Source of the DNA: Neolewinella agarilytica
GTDB taxonomy: Bacteria; Bacteroidota; Bacteroidia; Chitinophagales; Saprospiraceae
Reading direction: 5' to 3'
Length of the DNA stretch: 64,000 bases
NCBI RefSeq assembly: GCF_900110645.1
Contig: NZ_FOFB01000025.1
Coordinates: forward strand, 1-64,000
The stretch's first letter is position 1. Every line of letters starts with the position of its first letter. The notes below the pieces were generated by a model. That model had not been told where the DNA came from and made no database searches. It saw nothing but the letters and a program-made list of their open reading frames with translations. This document shows, one piece after another, positions 48,598 to 57,759 of this stretch. A program made the position numbers and the translations under genes.

Positions 48598-50283
48598 ATG
48601 TCCCGTACCCGCGCTCAAGAATCCCGTACCGCCGTTCAACGTCTTTACATTGCTATGCGTCACTTGCTGATTCGTGGCAGCTACAAGCCCGGTGGCATGA
48701 GCGGTAAGACGCTGATGGATAACCTGATGGTGCTACGTCCGGAAATCTACGGTTCTATTGCTGACGACGAGAAGGTAGAGCTCAACGGCCTGCACTACAT
48801 TTTTACCCGGCTGCCGAAGGGGATTGAAGAATGCCGCTTCGTGAAACTCATTACCCGGGAAGGCTATGAAAACAGCCACTTCGAGCCCATCATTGCACCT
48901 GCGCGCCGTCGCTCTGCCTATCGCATTGATGATAATGAGATGTACATCGAGATGACGCGGGGGCGCTCTGACATCTATGATATTCTGACCCACCTCACCT
49001 TTCTCTACGCCGAGGCCAATAAGATTTACCAGAACAGCCTTGACAGCAAAGATCGCCCTAAACGGGAATGGGGGCTACTGGAAGACATTGTACTGAACAA
49101 AAAGAAAAACAGCCCCGCCAAGGTGGAGACGGCCTACACTTATCTGAGCACGTTACTGGGCCGCACCTATGATGAGGTCGTCAACGCCTGCGAGCGCTTC
49201 GCCGCCGTCGATGAGGTGAACTCACTCTTCCACATCACCTACTGGCTTGGTCGCCTGGCCAAAGAAGAATCCGAGCACGACCACGACCGGGAAATTTCCT
49301 TCAGCAACACCCTCCGGGAGTATACCGGGCACCACTACTATGGAGAGCAGTGGGCGCTCAACATTAAAGCGGCCTTGCTGAAGCATAAGCTGATCGAGCG
49401 CCCCATTCACATTATCAGCGCCAACTTACACAGCGTGGCGAACAGCCTGTTCGGTGCCGCAGCCTTATCTCCAAAACTAAAAAAGCATAAGGGCCTCTTT
49501 GAATTCGCCAGAGCCATGAGCCAGCAGGAATTCAAGCATTTGCGCCCCGAAGTGTTTAAGGTAGCCCGGGAAAACGGCTTAATCGACGTAGCGGACCAAA
49601 GCGGCACCAACCTGGGCGTTCAACTCTTTGACACCGCGGCCTTTGACCCCAAGGTCATCGCTCCGGAGCTAAACTTCAGCCCCGCGAAAAACCCCGATCA
49701 GGCCCCCGTCTTGCTCGTGATGGATTACCCCTTCGGCGAGCAAGCTTACGAGGCGATGGATGAGCTCCTGCGCCCCTACCATGATCTTACCACGGGCAGA
49801 GTCTACGACATGCCCGTTGAAAGCATTAACGTGATGGGTAAAGCCGGTATTCTGGAAGGGAAAAAGGGCGACATCATGGTGCCCGATGCGCACATCTTTG
49901 AAGGTACGGCGGATAACTACCCGTTCAAAAACGACTTTACCGTCGAAGATTTTACCGACGAAGGCCTCGATGTATACGCCGGCCCCATGGTTACCGTGTT
50001 GGGCACCAGCTTGCAGAACATTCCGATTCTGGATTACTTCCTCACCAGCAGCTGGAAAGCTTCGGGCCTGGAAATGGAAGGCGCGCACTATCAGAAAGCC
50101 ATCCAGGCCGCTACGCATATCCGCAAGTCCGTCAACCCTGACCTAAAGCTCCGCTATGCCTACTACGCCAGTGATAATCCGCTGGTGACCGGTCATACGC
50201 TCGCCTCCGGCTCGCTGGGAGTTGATGGCGTAAAGCCGGCATACTTGATTACGGTGCGGATATTGGAGCGGATACTCGCTTAG
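48598..50283 (+). CDS. DUF6909-like protein with nucleoside-phosphorylase-like C-terminus
   Basis: 561 residues, cytoplasmic. The N-terminal half is helical (AMRHLLIRGSYKPGGMSGKTLM, DILTHLTFLYAEANKIY). The C-terminal 200 residues contain NVMGKAGILEGKKGDIMVPDAHIFEGTADNY and GLEMEGAHYQKAI, patterns like the phosphate/nucleoside-binding and MEG/MEA segments of purine nucleoside phosphorylases. I believe this is the Bacteroidota-specific DUF6909 family, with moderate certainty. Function unknown. The start is fixed by the array that abuts it. Confidence 0.65.
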   Translation: MSRTRAQESRTAVQRLYIAMRHLLIRGSYKPGGMSGKTLMDNLMVLRPEIYGSIADDEKVELNGLHYIFTRLPKGIEECRFVKLITREGYENSHFEPIIAPARRRSAYRIDDNEMYIEMTRGRSDIYDILTHLTFLYAEANKIYQNSLDSKDRPKREWGLLEDIVLNKKKNSPAKVETAYTYLSTLLGRTYDEVVNACERFAAVDEVNSLFHITYWLGRLAKEESEHDHDREISFSNTLREYTGHHYYGEQWALNIKAALLKHKLIERPIHIISANLHSVANSLFGAAALSPKLKKHKGLFEFARAMSQQEFKHLRPEVFKVARENGLIDVADQSGTNLGVQLFDTAAFDPKVIAPELNFSPAKNPDQAPVLLVMDYPFGEQAYEAMDELLRPYHDLTTGRVYDMPVESINVMGKAGILEGKKGDIMVPDAHIFEGTADNYPFKNDFTVEDFTDEGLDVYAGPMVTVLGTSLQNIPILDYFLTSSWKASGLEMEGAHYQKAIQAATHIRKSVNPDLKLRYAYYASDNPLVTGHTLASGSLGVDGVKPAYLITVRILERILA

Positions 50284-50296
50284 CGTAAAGCTCCGT

Positions 50297-50914
50297 TTAT
50301 TCCTCTTCCCACTTAGACCGTGGCAGCACGTTGCCAACTGCAAACGAGCCCAATAGCGGGCTATCGAACGTTTCATCACGAGAGAAGAACACAATGCTTT
50401 CGTACCCCTCCTTTTCGGTGGGTTCGGTATGCAGTTCCAGGTGATGGTCAATCAGATTGATGATCCAGTACTCCTGGATTCCGTAAGAGGCGTAGAGCTT
50501 AGCTTTTGGACCACGATCGCGGCCTAGCGTAGAATCGGCTACTTCGACGATCAGTCTGACGTCTTCTGGCTGCGGTCTTTTTTTGCGAAACCGATGCTTC
50601 ATTTTACGGGCCAGCACGTAATCTGGCTCAGGCATACTGTGAAGTGGAAAGGCTACGGGTTGCTCCTGGCGGCAGATGTACTTCTTTCCATAATTCGTTA
50701 TCATGAAGTAATTCATCTCTTGCAACACAAAAGAATGTGACGCACCAATCGGACTCATATCAACAATTTTTCCAAAAAGCAACTCTACCTTATCTGTGTC
50801 CCCCAGCACTCCTGACTCAATCATCATTTCGTACTGCTCCAACGTCCAGGTGTGCTGATTCAGGATCAGTTCCGTTTCATCCAATACCGGAATGGGCAAA
50901 TTTTGCACAGTCAT
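50297..50914 (-). CDS. Uma2-family (DUF820) putative endonuclease
   Basis: 205 residues from the ATG at 50914. PD-(D/E)XK-like motifs of the family: KVELLFGKIVDMSPIGASHS, PEPDYVLARK, VRLIVEVADSTLGRDRGPKAKLYASYGIQEYWIINL. Members are widespread in cyanobacteria and Bacteroidota and of unproven role. No adjacent methylase or defence gene. Convergent with the DUF6909-like gene 13 bp away. Confidence 0.9.
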   Translation of the reverse strand: MTVQNLPIPVLDETELILNQHTWTLEQYEMMIESGVLGDTDKVELLFGKIVDMSPIGASHSFVLQEMNYFMITNYGKKYICRQEQPVAFPLHSMPEPDYVLARKMKHRFRKKRPQPEDVRLIVEVADSTLGRDRGPKAKLYASYGIQEYWIINLIDHHLELHTEPTEKEGYESIVFFSRDETFDSPLLGSFAVGNVLPRSKWEEE

Positions 50915-51093
50915 ATTGCTAAGATAACGTATTTTTTCGAGGGAACGTTGCACGCGGCAGGGCAATCACTTTTAGACAAATCAGGCCTTCGGTGCGCCCT
51001 TCGGCAAGCTCAAAAGGCCATAAGCACTAAAACCGATTGCCCTGTCTCACGCGGTTACCATCGTGTATATCACCAAATGGACATTACTACCGC

Positions 51094-52245
51094 CTACAGA
51101 TACACCCACCGCTCTTCCGCATCACTTTTGATGATGGCATCGCAGATGACAAGCTCCCGCAGGCCATCTTCGAAGTTGGCGTAGAGGGTGTGCTCGTCAT
51201 CGGCGGCATCGCCGGCGAGGATGGCATCGTAGAAGGCCCGGAAGCATTGCTTAAAGGTATCGGGGAAGCCCTCGTTATGGCCACCGGGGTAGTTTACGAA
51301 AGGTGCTGGCAGGCCCTGCAGTAGGGCTGGGTCTTTCAGCAGGAATTCGCTGGCTTGGTCTCGACGACCGATGAGGAGTTCGTTCGGGCGTTCGCTGTTG
51401 AACTCGTAGGCAGCGTCGGAGGTGGCAATGTCGTAAGTCAGGCGGTTTTTGTGCCCGGCGCTGACCTGGGTGACAAAGAGTTGGCCCTTAGCGCCCCCCT
51501 TAAACTTAAGGAGGATACTGGCGCAGTCATCAGTGGTGATGTCGATGGTTTCCAGGTCCTCGTCGCGTAGCACCTCGTTATTGAAGGAGCTTACTTCGCC
51601 TTTGGGCCGGCGGCGGGTCTTGTGCACCGTCGTCAGGTCCGCCAGGATGGCTTCCACCTCGAGACCGGTGGTAAAGTGGACCAGGTCCAGCCAGTGCGTT
51701 CCGATGTCGGACACGGCACGCAGGGCGCCGCCCTGATCGGCCAGTACGCGCCAGTTGTAGTCCGTATCGTAGAGTAGCCAGTCCTGTTGGTAGCCCCCCA
51801 CAACGGAGAAGATTTTTGCATCGCCTTCTTCCAGTCGCTTTTTCACCTCCAGGTTCATGGGGTAGAAGCGAAGGTTGTAGTTGACGCCGGCCTTCAGGCC
51901 GCTCTTTTTGGCCAGTTCGACCAGTTCGATACCCTGCTCAGAGGTCATGGCCAGTGGCTTTTCGCACATGACGTGTTTTCCGGCGGCAAGGACTTGCTTC
52001 ACCATCGGGTAGTGCAAAACGTTGGGCACCGCCAGGTGAATGACGTTGAGCTCATCGTCAGCTAACATAGCGTCAAAATCAGGGTAAGCGTGCTCCAGGT
52101 TGAGCTGTTGGCGGGCTTCTTCTGCTAACTCAAGCGTAGCGCTCGAAATCCCCTTAACCCGGACGCCCAGGCGGCGAAGGCCTTCTACGTGAACGGGGCC
52201 GATGAATCCGGTGCCGGCAACGCCGGCTGTAATCGTACTGTACAT
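51094..52245 (-). CDS. Gfo/Idh/MocA-family oxidoreductase
   Basis: 383 residues, cytoplasmic. A Rossmann start (AGVAGTGFIGPVHVEGLRRLG) and EKPLAMTSEQG, the conserved E-K-P, define the family; the C-terminal alpha/beta domain contains VSDIGTHWLDLVHFTTG with the catalytic-type His. Likely an NAD(P)-dependent sugar or inositol dehydrogenase. No catabolic cluster surrounds it. Confidence 0.93.
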   Translation of the reverse strand: MYSTITAGVAGTGFIGPVHVEGLRRLGVRVKGISSATLELAEEARQQLNLEHAYPDFDAMLADDELNVIHLAVPNVLHYPMVKQVLAAGKHVMCEKPLAMTSEQGIELVELAKKSGLKAGVNYNLRFYPMNLEVKKRLEEGDAKIFSVVGGYQQDWLLYDTDYNWRVLADQGGALRAVSDIGTHWLDLVHFTTGLEVEAILADLTTVHKTRRRPKGEVSSFNNEVLRDEDLETIDITTDDCASILLKFKGGAKGQLFVTQVSAGHKNRLTYDIATSDAAYEFNSERPNELLIGRRDQASEFLLKDPALLQGLPAPFVNYPGGHNEGFPDTFKQCFRAFYDAILAGDAADDEHTLYANFEDGLRELVICDAIIKSDAEERWVYL

Positions 52246-52339
52246 ATTGTGTGCTTATGGGTGGTTGGCTTGGGCAAAGGCAAGCTAGGCAAAATCGAGA
52301 ACAGGAGAGAATTATTGAAGGAGGGAATTACAATAACAA

Positions 52340-52428
52340 AGCACTCCCCTCCCCTGCCTTTCCCTTCTGCGTCCTCTCCTCCCTTCCGCGTCCTTCTGCG
52401 TGAGAAAACCCCAGGGCAAGCAGCGAAC
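52340..52428 (-). repeat. CACGCAGAAGGACGC family, copy 3
   Basis: On the minus strand from the DUF4349 stop: GCTGCTTGCCCTGG, GGTTTTCTCACGCAGAAGGA, CGCGGAAGGG and GGACGCAGAAGGG. Same sense and position (just after a stop) as at 10418 and 28706. Confidence 0.6.
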
Positions 52429-53313
52429 CTATCCCCGCCCCTTCCGTCGCCACCGCCGAAAGCCCCAAAACGCTACTCCACCAATCAGTAACAAAGGCCA
52501 GATGGCAACAAGGCCCAGCACCAACTCCTGGATCATTTCCCAGCCGAAGGCCAGGCTCGACAACAACTTATTACCGAAACTACGCCGGTAGCTATCTCCC
52601 GTGTCCCGGTACTCCTGTGTCTCGTAAAGTTCCAGGGTCAGCGTCGAAAGGCTAACCTGATCGCGGAGATAGCGCAGCTGCCCTTCTTTTGATTCGATCT
52701 CTTCGGTAATGACGCGGATTTTGTCTTCCGCATTAAGAATATCCTCCACTTTCTGGGCGCGGTTACGCAGAACATCGATGTAACGATCCCGAACGTCGCG
52801 TTTGGTTTGCAGGCGAGATTCAAGGTCAAGCCACTGGGCGGTTACGTCGCGGCTGTCCAGGTTTTGATAGTCGATGTCCTGAGCAATCAGGGGCAAAAGC
52901 TCCAGCGTGCTGCTAAGGTGATCTGCCGGCAGACGAATCTCCATGGTCACCGTATGCTCGTAGGAAGAGTTCCGGCGGTGCTGACTGGCCAGATAGCCCC
53001 CCGCTTCAGCTACCGTGCGGCTTACGATGGCCAGCGCCGTATCCAGCTGTTCCACACGGGCGCGGGCGCTGGCGGTGTAGATGATTTTGGGAGCAGTCGA
53101 GGCCTTTTCCGGGGAAACGTCAGGTGAAGATTCCACCGTCAGGTTACTTACCATTCCATCGCTATCATCTCCATCAAATTGCATCTCCTCCATGATCGTG
53201 GGTGACTCCATCGCCATCCCGGCGTCTCTGGCCATTTCGGAGGATGTGGCGCTGTCGCAGGTGCAGAGAAGGGTTAAGAGCGCAAGGAGCGTAAAACATC
53301 GGATTAATCTCAT
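52429..53313 (-). CDS. DUF4349 lipoprotein
   Basis: 294 residues from the ATG at 53313 with a lipobox-like LLCTC. Mature part: a DUF4349 domain (KIIYTASARARVEQLDTALAIVSRTVAEAGGYLAS), a coiled-coil hairpin (EDILNAEDKIRVITEEIESKEGQL), then STLTLELYE and a C-terminal TM helix (AIWPLLLIGGVAFWGF) with basic tail. The family is membrane-anchored, function unknown. The signal peptide codons include the dispersed word (53248-53267). Confidence 0.9.
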   Translation of the reverse strand: MRLIRCFTLLALLTLLCTCDSATSSEMARDAGMAMESPTIMEEMQFDGDDSDGMVSNLTVESSPDVSPEKASTAPKIIYTASARARVEQLDTALAIVSRTVAEAGGYLASQHRRNSSYEHTVTMEIRLPADHLSSTLELLPLIAQDIDYQNLDSRDVTAQWLDLESRLQTKRDVRDRYIDVLRNRAQKVEDILNAEDKIRVITEEIESKEGQLRYLRDQVSLSTLTLELYETQEYRDTGDSYRRSFGNKLLSSLAFGWEMIQELVLGLVAIWPLLLIGGVAFWGFRRWRRKGRG

Positions 53314-53466
53314 CAGTATTGATTTTAGCTTAAGATGCGGGTTTTCACAGGAATGCATGAACAAAGTGCCTTATTCACAGCCTGTTGACAATTCCTTCCG
53401 GTACTATTAACAGGGAACAAAAGGTTCTCCGGCCCGTTAGAAGCGGGCGAGTGCAAAACAAACTAT

Positions 53467-54336
53467 ATGAAACTATTTTACCCCCTCTTCTTCCTTGTGG
53501 CGTTTACCACAAGCAGTCTCTTCGCTCAGTACACGGACACTACCCGGACGACAGACTTCGACATTCACGATCAATACGCCGTCAACCCCTGGGTGAGTGT
53601 GCCCGTCATTGCGCTCGGGGCGTGGGGTAGCCAGACCCGCCTGAAAAAGTTACAGGATAAGCCCGGGCTTACTCCCCTGGAGATCGCCAACCGCAATCCG
53701 GACGATGTCCCCGGCATCGACCGCATCGCCCTGCGGCAGGATTTTGACAAGCATAAGCAGGCCATCATCAACTCCGACAATCTCTTTGGCTTTGGGCAAT
53801 TCGCCCCTTTCTCCCTCTTCATTTGGAAGAAGTACCGTAAGAACTGGCTAGACATCAGCCTGATGTATTTCGAAGCACAGGTAACCCAGGGGCTTTTCTA
53901 CGGCTTCGCTCCCTTTGGCCCTACGAGTATTGATCGGTATCGCCCCAGGGTATACTACGATGAGGCGGAGCTTGAGTCCCGCACTGACGGTAACCAGCGC
54001 AACAGTGTTTTTAGCGGCCACGTGAGCACGATGTCTACCGGCTTTTACTTTACGGCCAAGATGATCGACGATCACAACCCGCAGTTCACTGGTGGCCAGC
54101 GCGTACTGTTATACACCGGTGCTTCGATCCCTTCACTTGTTGGTGGCTGGATGCGCGTTCGCGGCCTGAAGCACTACCCTACTGACGTGGCCATCGGCCT
54201 CGGTGTCGGGGCCATCAGCGGCATCCTTGTGCCGGAGCTCCACCGCTGGTGGGAGCGCCGCCACAAGAGCAAGATGATGCTTCGGCCGGTCTACGGCAAC
54301 GGAGCAGCGGGAGCCGGATTTTCCCTGATTTTTTAG
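53467..54336 (+). CDS. PAP2-family phosphatase, paralogue 1
   Basis: 289 residues with a Sec signal ending LFAQ. PAP2 motifs: the Lys-rich RKNWLDISLM region, the Ser-Gly-His motif in NSVFSGHVSTMSTGF, and MRVRGLKHYPTDVAIGLGVG (the R...H..TD motif). It is probably a periplasmic or outer-membrane lipid or glycan phosphatase. A paralogue follows at 54645; the two share NPWVSV/NPWVSG, NSVFSGHVST/NSFFSGHVST and LKHYPTD/LKHFPSD. Confidence 0.9.
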   Translation: MKLFYPLFFLVAFTTSSLFAQYTDTTRTTDFDIHDQYAVNPWVSVPVIALGAWGSQTRLKKLQDKPGLTPLEIANRNPDDVPGIDRIALRQDFDKHKQAIINSDNLFGFGQFAPFSLFIWKKYRKNWLDISLMYFEAQVTQGLFYGFAPFGPTSIDRYRPRVYYDEAELESRTDGNQRNSVFSGHVSTMSTGFYFTAKMIDDHNPQFTGGQRVLLYTGASIPSLVGGWMRVRGLKHYPTDVAIGLGVGAISGILVPELHRWWERRHKSKMMLRPVYGNGAAGAGFSLIF

Positions 54337-54472
54337 CCCGGCCATCACATGTACTCCTGTGCGTGTTCAGACTCGCCGGACGCTGAAAGGAACTCTGTAA
54401 TTTCGCCTCCGGCTCCATGGTTGAGCGCCTTCGGGACCCTGAAAAGGACAGTCCAGGACTTCGAAGCGTACC

Positions 54473-54561
54473 TTTTCCGGAGCGGAGCGAGGGGTAAAAT
54501 GTTCCTTTCCCTTTGGGGCTGCTGCGCGGTTAGGGTCCGGTAGCGAGTATGCGTTAGCCCT
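54473..54561 (+). repeat. 89-bp dispersed repeat, copy B
   Basis: Ungapped counterpart of 6-94, inserted between the two PAP2 genes. Confidence 0.85.
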
Positions 54562-54573
54562 TTACAACCTCCC

Positions 54574-54593
54574 TTTGCACCTGCGGTAGCGCC
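54574..54593 (+). repeat. Dispersed word TTTGCACCTGCG-N3-GCGCC
   Basis: Perfect copy (N3 = GTA), 52 nt upstream of the second PAP2 gene and 13 bp after the 89-bp repeat. Confidence 0.8.
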
Positions 54594-54644
54594 CTACGAA
54601 CCATCTCATCTTGGGTTACGTTGGGTAGACAACACAGCTACAAG

Positions 54645-55508
54645 ATGAAAGTATTTCCCTTCGCAGTACTCGCAGCCCTGCTCCCCATTAGTCTATTTGC
54701 GCAGAAGACCGACGAAGACACTTATGACCCCAAGACCGAAAAAGTCTACCGCGTTAACCCCTGGGTTAGTGGAGGGGTCGGCGTCGGAGGCATGCTCATT
54801 TCTACTATTGGCATCGACCGGTTACGGGAAAAAGAAGGCTTTACACTCGACGAATTAAACGCCCTTAACCGGGACGACGTTCCGGGCTTTGATCGCTACG
54901 GCCTTAGCCGTGACCCCGAAAAGCGGGAAGCCTCCGAGGAAGTAAGCGATTATATCTTCAATGCCTCCATCCTTCTTCCGCTGACGCTATTCACGCATAA
55001 AAAGTTCCGGAAAGACTGGTTGGATATCACAACGCTGTATATCGAAGCCCATGCGCTTTCGGGGAATACCTACGCCTGGACTCCTCTTGGGCCAACCTTC
55101 AATGACCGGATCCGGCCAGTGGCTTACTACCCTGAGGTGGACTTCGGGCTAAGGAGCCAGGGAAATAGCCGGAACAGCTTTTTCAGTGGCCACGTGAGCA
55201 CGACGGCCGTGGGTACTTTCTTCTTCGCCAAAGTTCTGTCTGACTATAACCCGCAGTGGACGGGCGGCCAACGGGCGCTGGCCTTCGGCCTGGCCAGCAT
55301 CCCCCCTATCTTCGCTGGCGTACAGCGGGTACGAGCCCTGAAGCACTTTCCCTCTGACTCCGTAGCTGGCCTGGCCGTCGGTGCTTTCTTCGGTATCATG
55401 ACCCCGCAAATACATAAAAACTGGCAGCGAAAGCACCGGACCAGACTATCCGTAGGCGGTAGCTACGGAGATGGTGCGGGGAGTGGCGGATTGGTACTGA
55501 CATTTTGA
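54645..55508 (+). CDS. PAP2-family phosphatase, paralogue 2
   Basis: 287 residues from the ATG at 54645 (signal MKVFPFAVLAALLPISLFAQ). Motifs as in paralogue 1: FRKDWLDITTLY, NSFFSGHVSTTAVGTFF and QRVRALKHFPSDSVAGLAVG. The catalytic Ser-Gly-His and the R...H are kept; T is replaced by S in the last motif. Probably arose by tandem duplication; the 308-bp gap now holds repeats. Confidence 0.9.
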   Translation: MKVFPFAVLAALLPISLFAQKTDEDTYDPKTEKVYRVNPWVSGGVGVGGMLISTIGIDRLREKEGFTLDELNALNRDDVPGFDRYGLSRDPEKREASEEVSDYIFNASILLPLTLFTHKKFRKDWLDITTLYIEAHALSGNTYAWTPLGPTFNDRIRPVAYYPEVDFGLRSQGNSRNSFFSGHVSTTAVGTFFFAKVLSDYNPQWTGGQRALAFGLASIPPIFAGVQRVRALKHFPSDSVAGLAVGAFFGIMTPQIHKNWQRKHRTRLSVGGSYGDGAGSGGLVLTF

Positions 55509-55560
55509 AGATTGCAGGATTTTACTAACTTGACTCGCTAACTGTTGATTTTACTGACTT

Positions 55561-57513
55561 ATGATCGATCTGCTTAGCATTCACAACTCTCCCGACGCCG
55601 ATATTTCCTACCGTCACGTTGGCAGCACGGACCTCACCCGCTACGAAAAGATGCACGTAGAGGTGTTTTCCGAAAGCGACAATGCCTCCATTGCCGTAGC
55701 CCGCGAAATTGCGGACCTGATCCGGGCACGCGCTTACCAGAAAAAACAGTGCGTACTCGGGCTGGCGACCGGTTCCTCCCCCATCGGAGTCTACAAAGAG
55801 CTCGTTCGGCTACACGAAAAAGAAAACCTGAGCTTCCGCAACGTCGTCACTTTCAACCTGGATGAATATTACCCCATGGAGCGGAGCGACATCCAGTCCT
55901 ACTGGCACTTCATGCAGGAGAACCTATTCAAACACGTAGACATCACGCCGGAGAACATCCATATCCCCGACGGCATGATTGAGCTGGCGGATGTTTACAG
56001 CCACTGTATGCAGTACGAAAAAATGATCGATGATCATGGCGGACTCGATTTCCAGCTGCTTGGCATTGGCAGAACCGGCCACGTAGGGTTTAATGAGCCA
56101 GGCTCCAACTCCCGCAGCCTCACCCGGCTCATTACCCTCGATCATCTTACGCGGGTAGACGCCGCCCCTGCCTTCCAGGGTATGAACAACGTGCCGACGC
56201 GAGCCATCACGATGGGCATCAACACCATTCGGAAGGCTAAGCGGGTGGTACTGGTGGCCTGGGGCCACAAAAAGGCGGAGATCGTTCAGACGGCCGTCGA
56301 AGGCGAGCGCACCTCCGTCGTTCCGGCCTCTTTCCTGCAGGACCACGACAACCTCACCGTCCTGCTCGATCAGGAAGCCTGTTCTGAACTGCGGCGCTTT
56401 AAGACGCCCTGGTTGGTTGGGCCCGTCAACTGGGACGAAGACCTGAAGCGTAAAGCCATCGTCTGGCTCAGCAGCTACGTAGAAAAGCCCATCCTTAAGC
56501 TTACCGAACGGGACTATAACAACCACGGCATGTCTGACTTGCTCGCCCGGGAAGGTTCCGCCTACGAGCTCAATATTCAGATGTACAACGCCCTGCAGCA
56601 CACCATCACCGGGTGGCCGGGAGGCAAAGAAAAAACGGAAGGACAGAACCGGCCGGAGCGCCCGCAGCCGAAGCATAAACGGGTTATTCTCTTCAGCCCG
56701 CACCCGGATGATGACGTGATCAGTATGGGCGGCACTTTTCTGCGGCTTGTAGACCAGGGGCACGAAGTACACGTTGCCTACCAAACCAGCGGGAACATTG
56801 CGGTGTCTGATGCCGACGCTTTGCGCTTCGCTGAGTTCAGCCAGCAACTCAACCAACATGCTAAGGTTGAAAACCCGAAACTGGACCAGGTCATCAAACG
56901 GCTGCGCAAACAAAAGCGATCAGAGAAACCCCACAAGGAAGTACTCAACATCAAGGGGCTCATCCGCCGGGGCGAAGCCCGGGCCGGCGCGCGTTTCTGC
57001 GGCCTGCCGGATGATCAGATCCACCACCTGGATCTGCCTTTTTACGAGACCGGCGACAACCAGAAAAACCCTCCCGGCGAAGCCGACTACGAAAAAACCA
57101 TTGAGCTGATCAAAAAGGTCCGCCCTCACCAGATTTACGCCGCCGGTGACCTGGCGGACCCGCACGGTACACACCGGGTTTGCCTTGACATCGTCTTCGA
57201 ATCTCTGAAGCGATTGAAGGGAGACAAAGCCATCAAAGACACCTGGCTCTGGCTCTACCGGGGCGCCTGGCAGGAATGGCCCATCCATGAAATTGAGATG
57301 GCCGTACCGCTTAGCCCTCAGGAAGTAGACAAAAAAAGACAAGCCATTTTCTTCCACCAGAGCCAAAAAGATGGTGTCATGTTTCAGGGAGAGGACGACC
57401 GGGAGTTCTGGCAGCGCGCGGAGCAGCGCAACCGGGAGACGGCCAGACGGTACAACCAGTTGGGTCTGACAGAGTACGAAGCAATGGAAGCCTTCAGGCG
57501 CTGGCGGTTTTAG
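55561..57513 (+). CDS. nagB: Glucosamine-6-phosphate deaminase fused to PIG-L deacetylase
   Basis: 650 residues. Residues about 25-330 are the NagB domain: LGLATGSSPIGVYKELV, FNLDEYYPM, LLGIGRTGHVGFNEPGS and LDHLTRVDA. It converts glucosamine-6-phosphate to fructose-6-phosphate and ammonia. Residues about 375-640 are a PIG-L/LmbE domain with zinc motif FSPHPDDDVISMGGT and DPHGTHRVCLD, a likely N-deacetylase of GlcNAc-type substrates. The fusion is known in Bacteroidota and would couple deacetylation and deamination. Cytoplasmic. Confidence 0.95.
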   Translation: MIDLLSIHNSPDADISYRHVGSTDLTRYEKMHVEVFSESDNASIAVAREIADLIRARAYQKKQCVLGLATGSSPIGVYKELVRLHEKENLSFRNVVTFNLDEYYPMERSDIQSYWHFMQENLFKHVDITPENIHIPDGMIELADVYSHCMQYEKMIDDHGGLDFQLLGIGRTGHVGFNEPGSNSRSLTRLITLDHLTRVDAAPAFQGMNNVPTRAITMGINTIRKAKRVVLVAWGHKKAEIVQTAVEGERTSVVPASFLQDHDNLTVLLDQEACSELRRFKTPWLVGPVNWDEDLKRKAIVWLSSYVEKPILKLTERDYNNHGMSDLLAREGSAYELNIQMYNALQHTITGWPGGKEKTEGQNRPERPQPKHKRVILFSPHPDDDVISMGGTFLRLVDQGHEVHVAYQTSGNIAVSDADALRFAEFSQQLNQHAKVENPKLDQVIKRLRKQKRSEKPHKEVLNIKGLIRRGEARAGARFCGLPDDQIHHLDLPFYETGDNQKNPPGEADYEKTIELIKKVRPHQIYAAGDLADPHGTHRVCLDIVFESLKRLKGDKAIKDTWLWLYRGAWQEWPIHEIEMAVPLSPQEVDKKRQAIFFHQSQKDGVMFQGEDDREFWQRAEQRNRETARRYNQLGLTEYEAMEAFRRWRF

Positions 57514-57759
57514 GGAATAGAGAACATCCACGGGGTGTACGAACTGACGAAAGCGCTCTCCTGGCACCTTAGGAATCAGGGATAGGTCCTGAAATAATAT
57601 CCGGGGAGAACAATCGGCCACGACTGAAGTATAGCTCCATCCGGGCGGCTATACCCAGACCACTTTGACTTAGGTGTAATGTTAATTATGGGATGATTTA
57701 GTTATACGAACCAACTATCTTTCCCATAAGAAAGTCGTTATGTAAAAAAGACAAGCATA

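Noticed and set aside
50297-50914. Restriction or defence island
   Set aside because: Uma2 is a single gene without methylase, helicase or other defence partners; it is not evidence for a system.
54349-54543. 64-residue frame between the PAP2 genes
   Set aside because: It overlaps the second copy of the 89-bp repeat; no coding character.
15820-54593. Treating all TTTGCACC words as promoters only
   Set aside because: Several copies are inside genes, antisense, or between convergent genes, where promoters do not explain the full GCACCTGCG-N3-GCGCC pattern.
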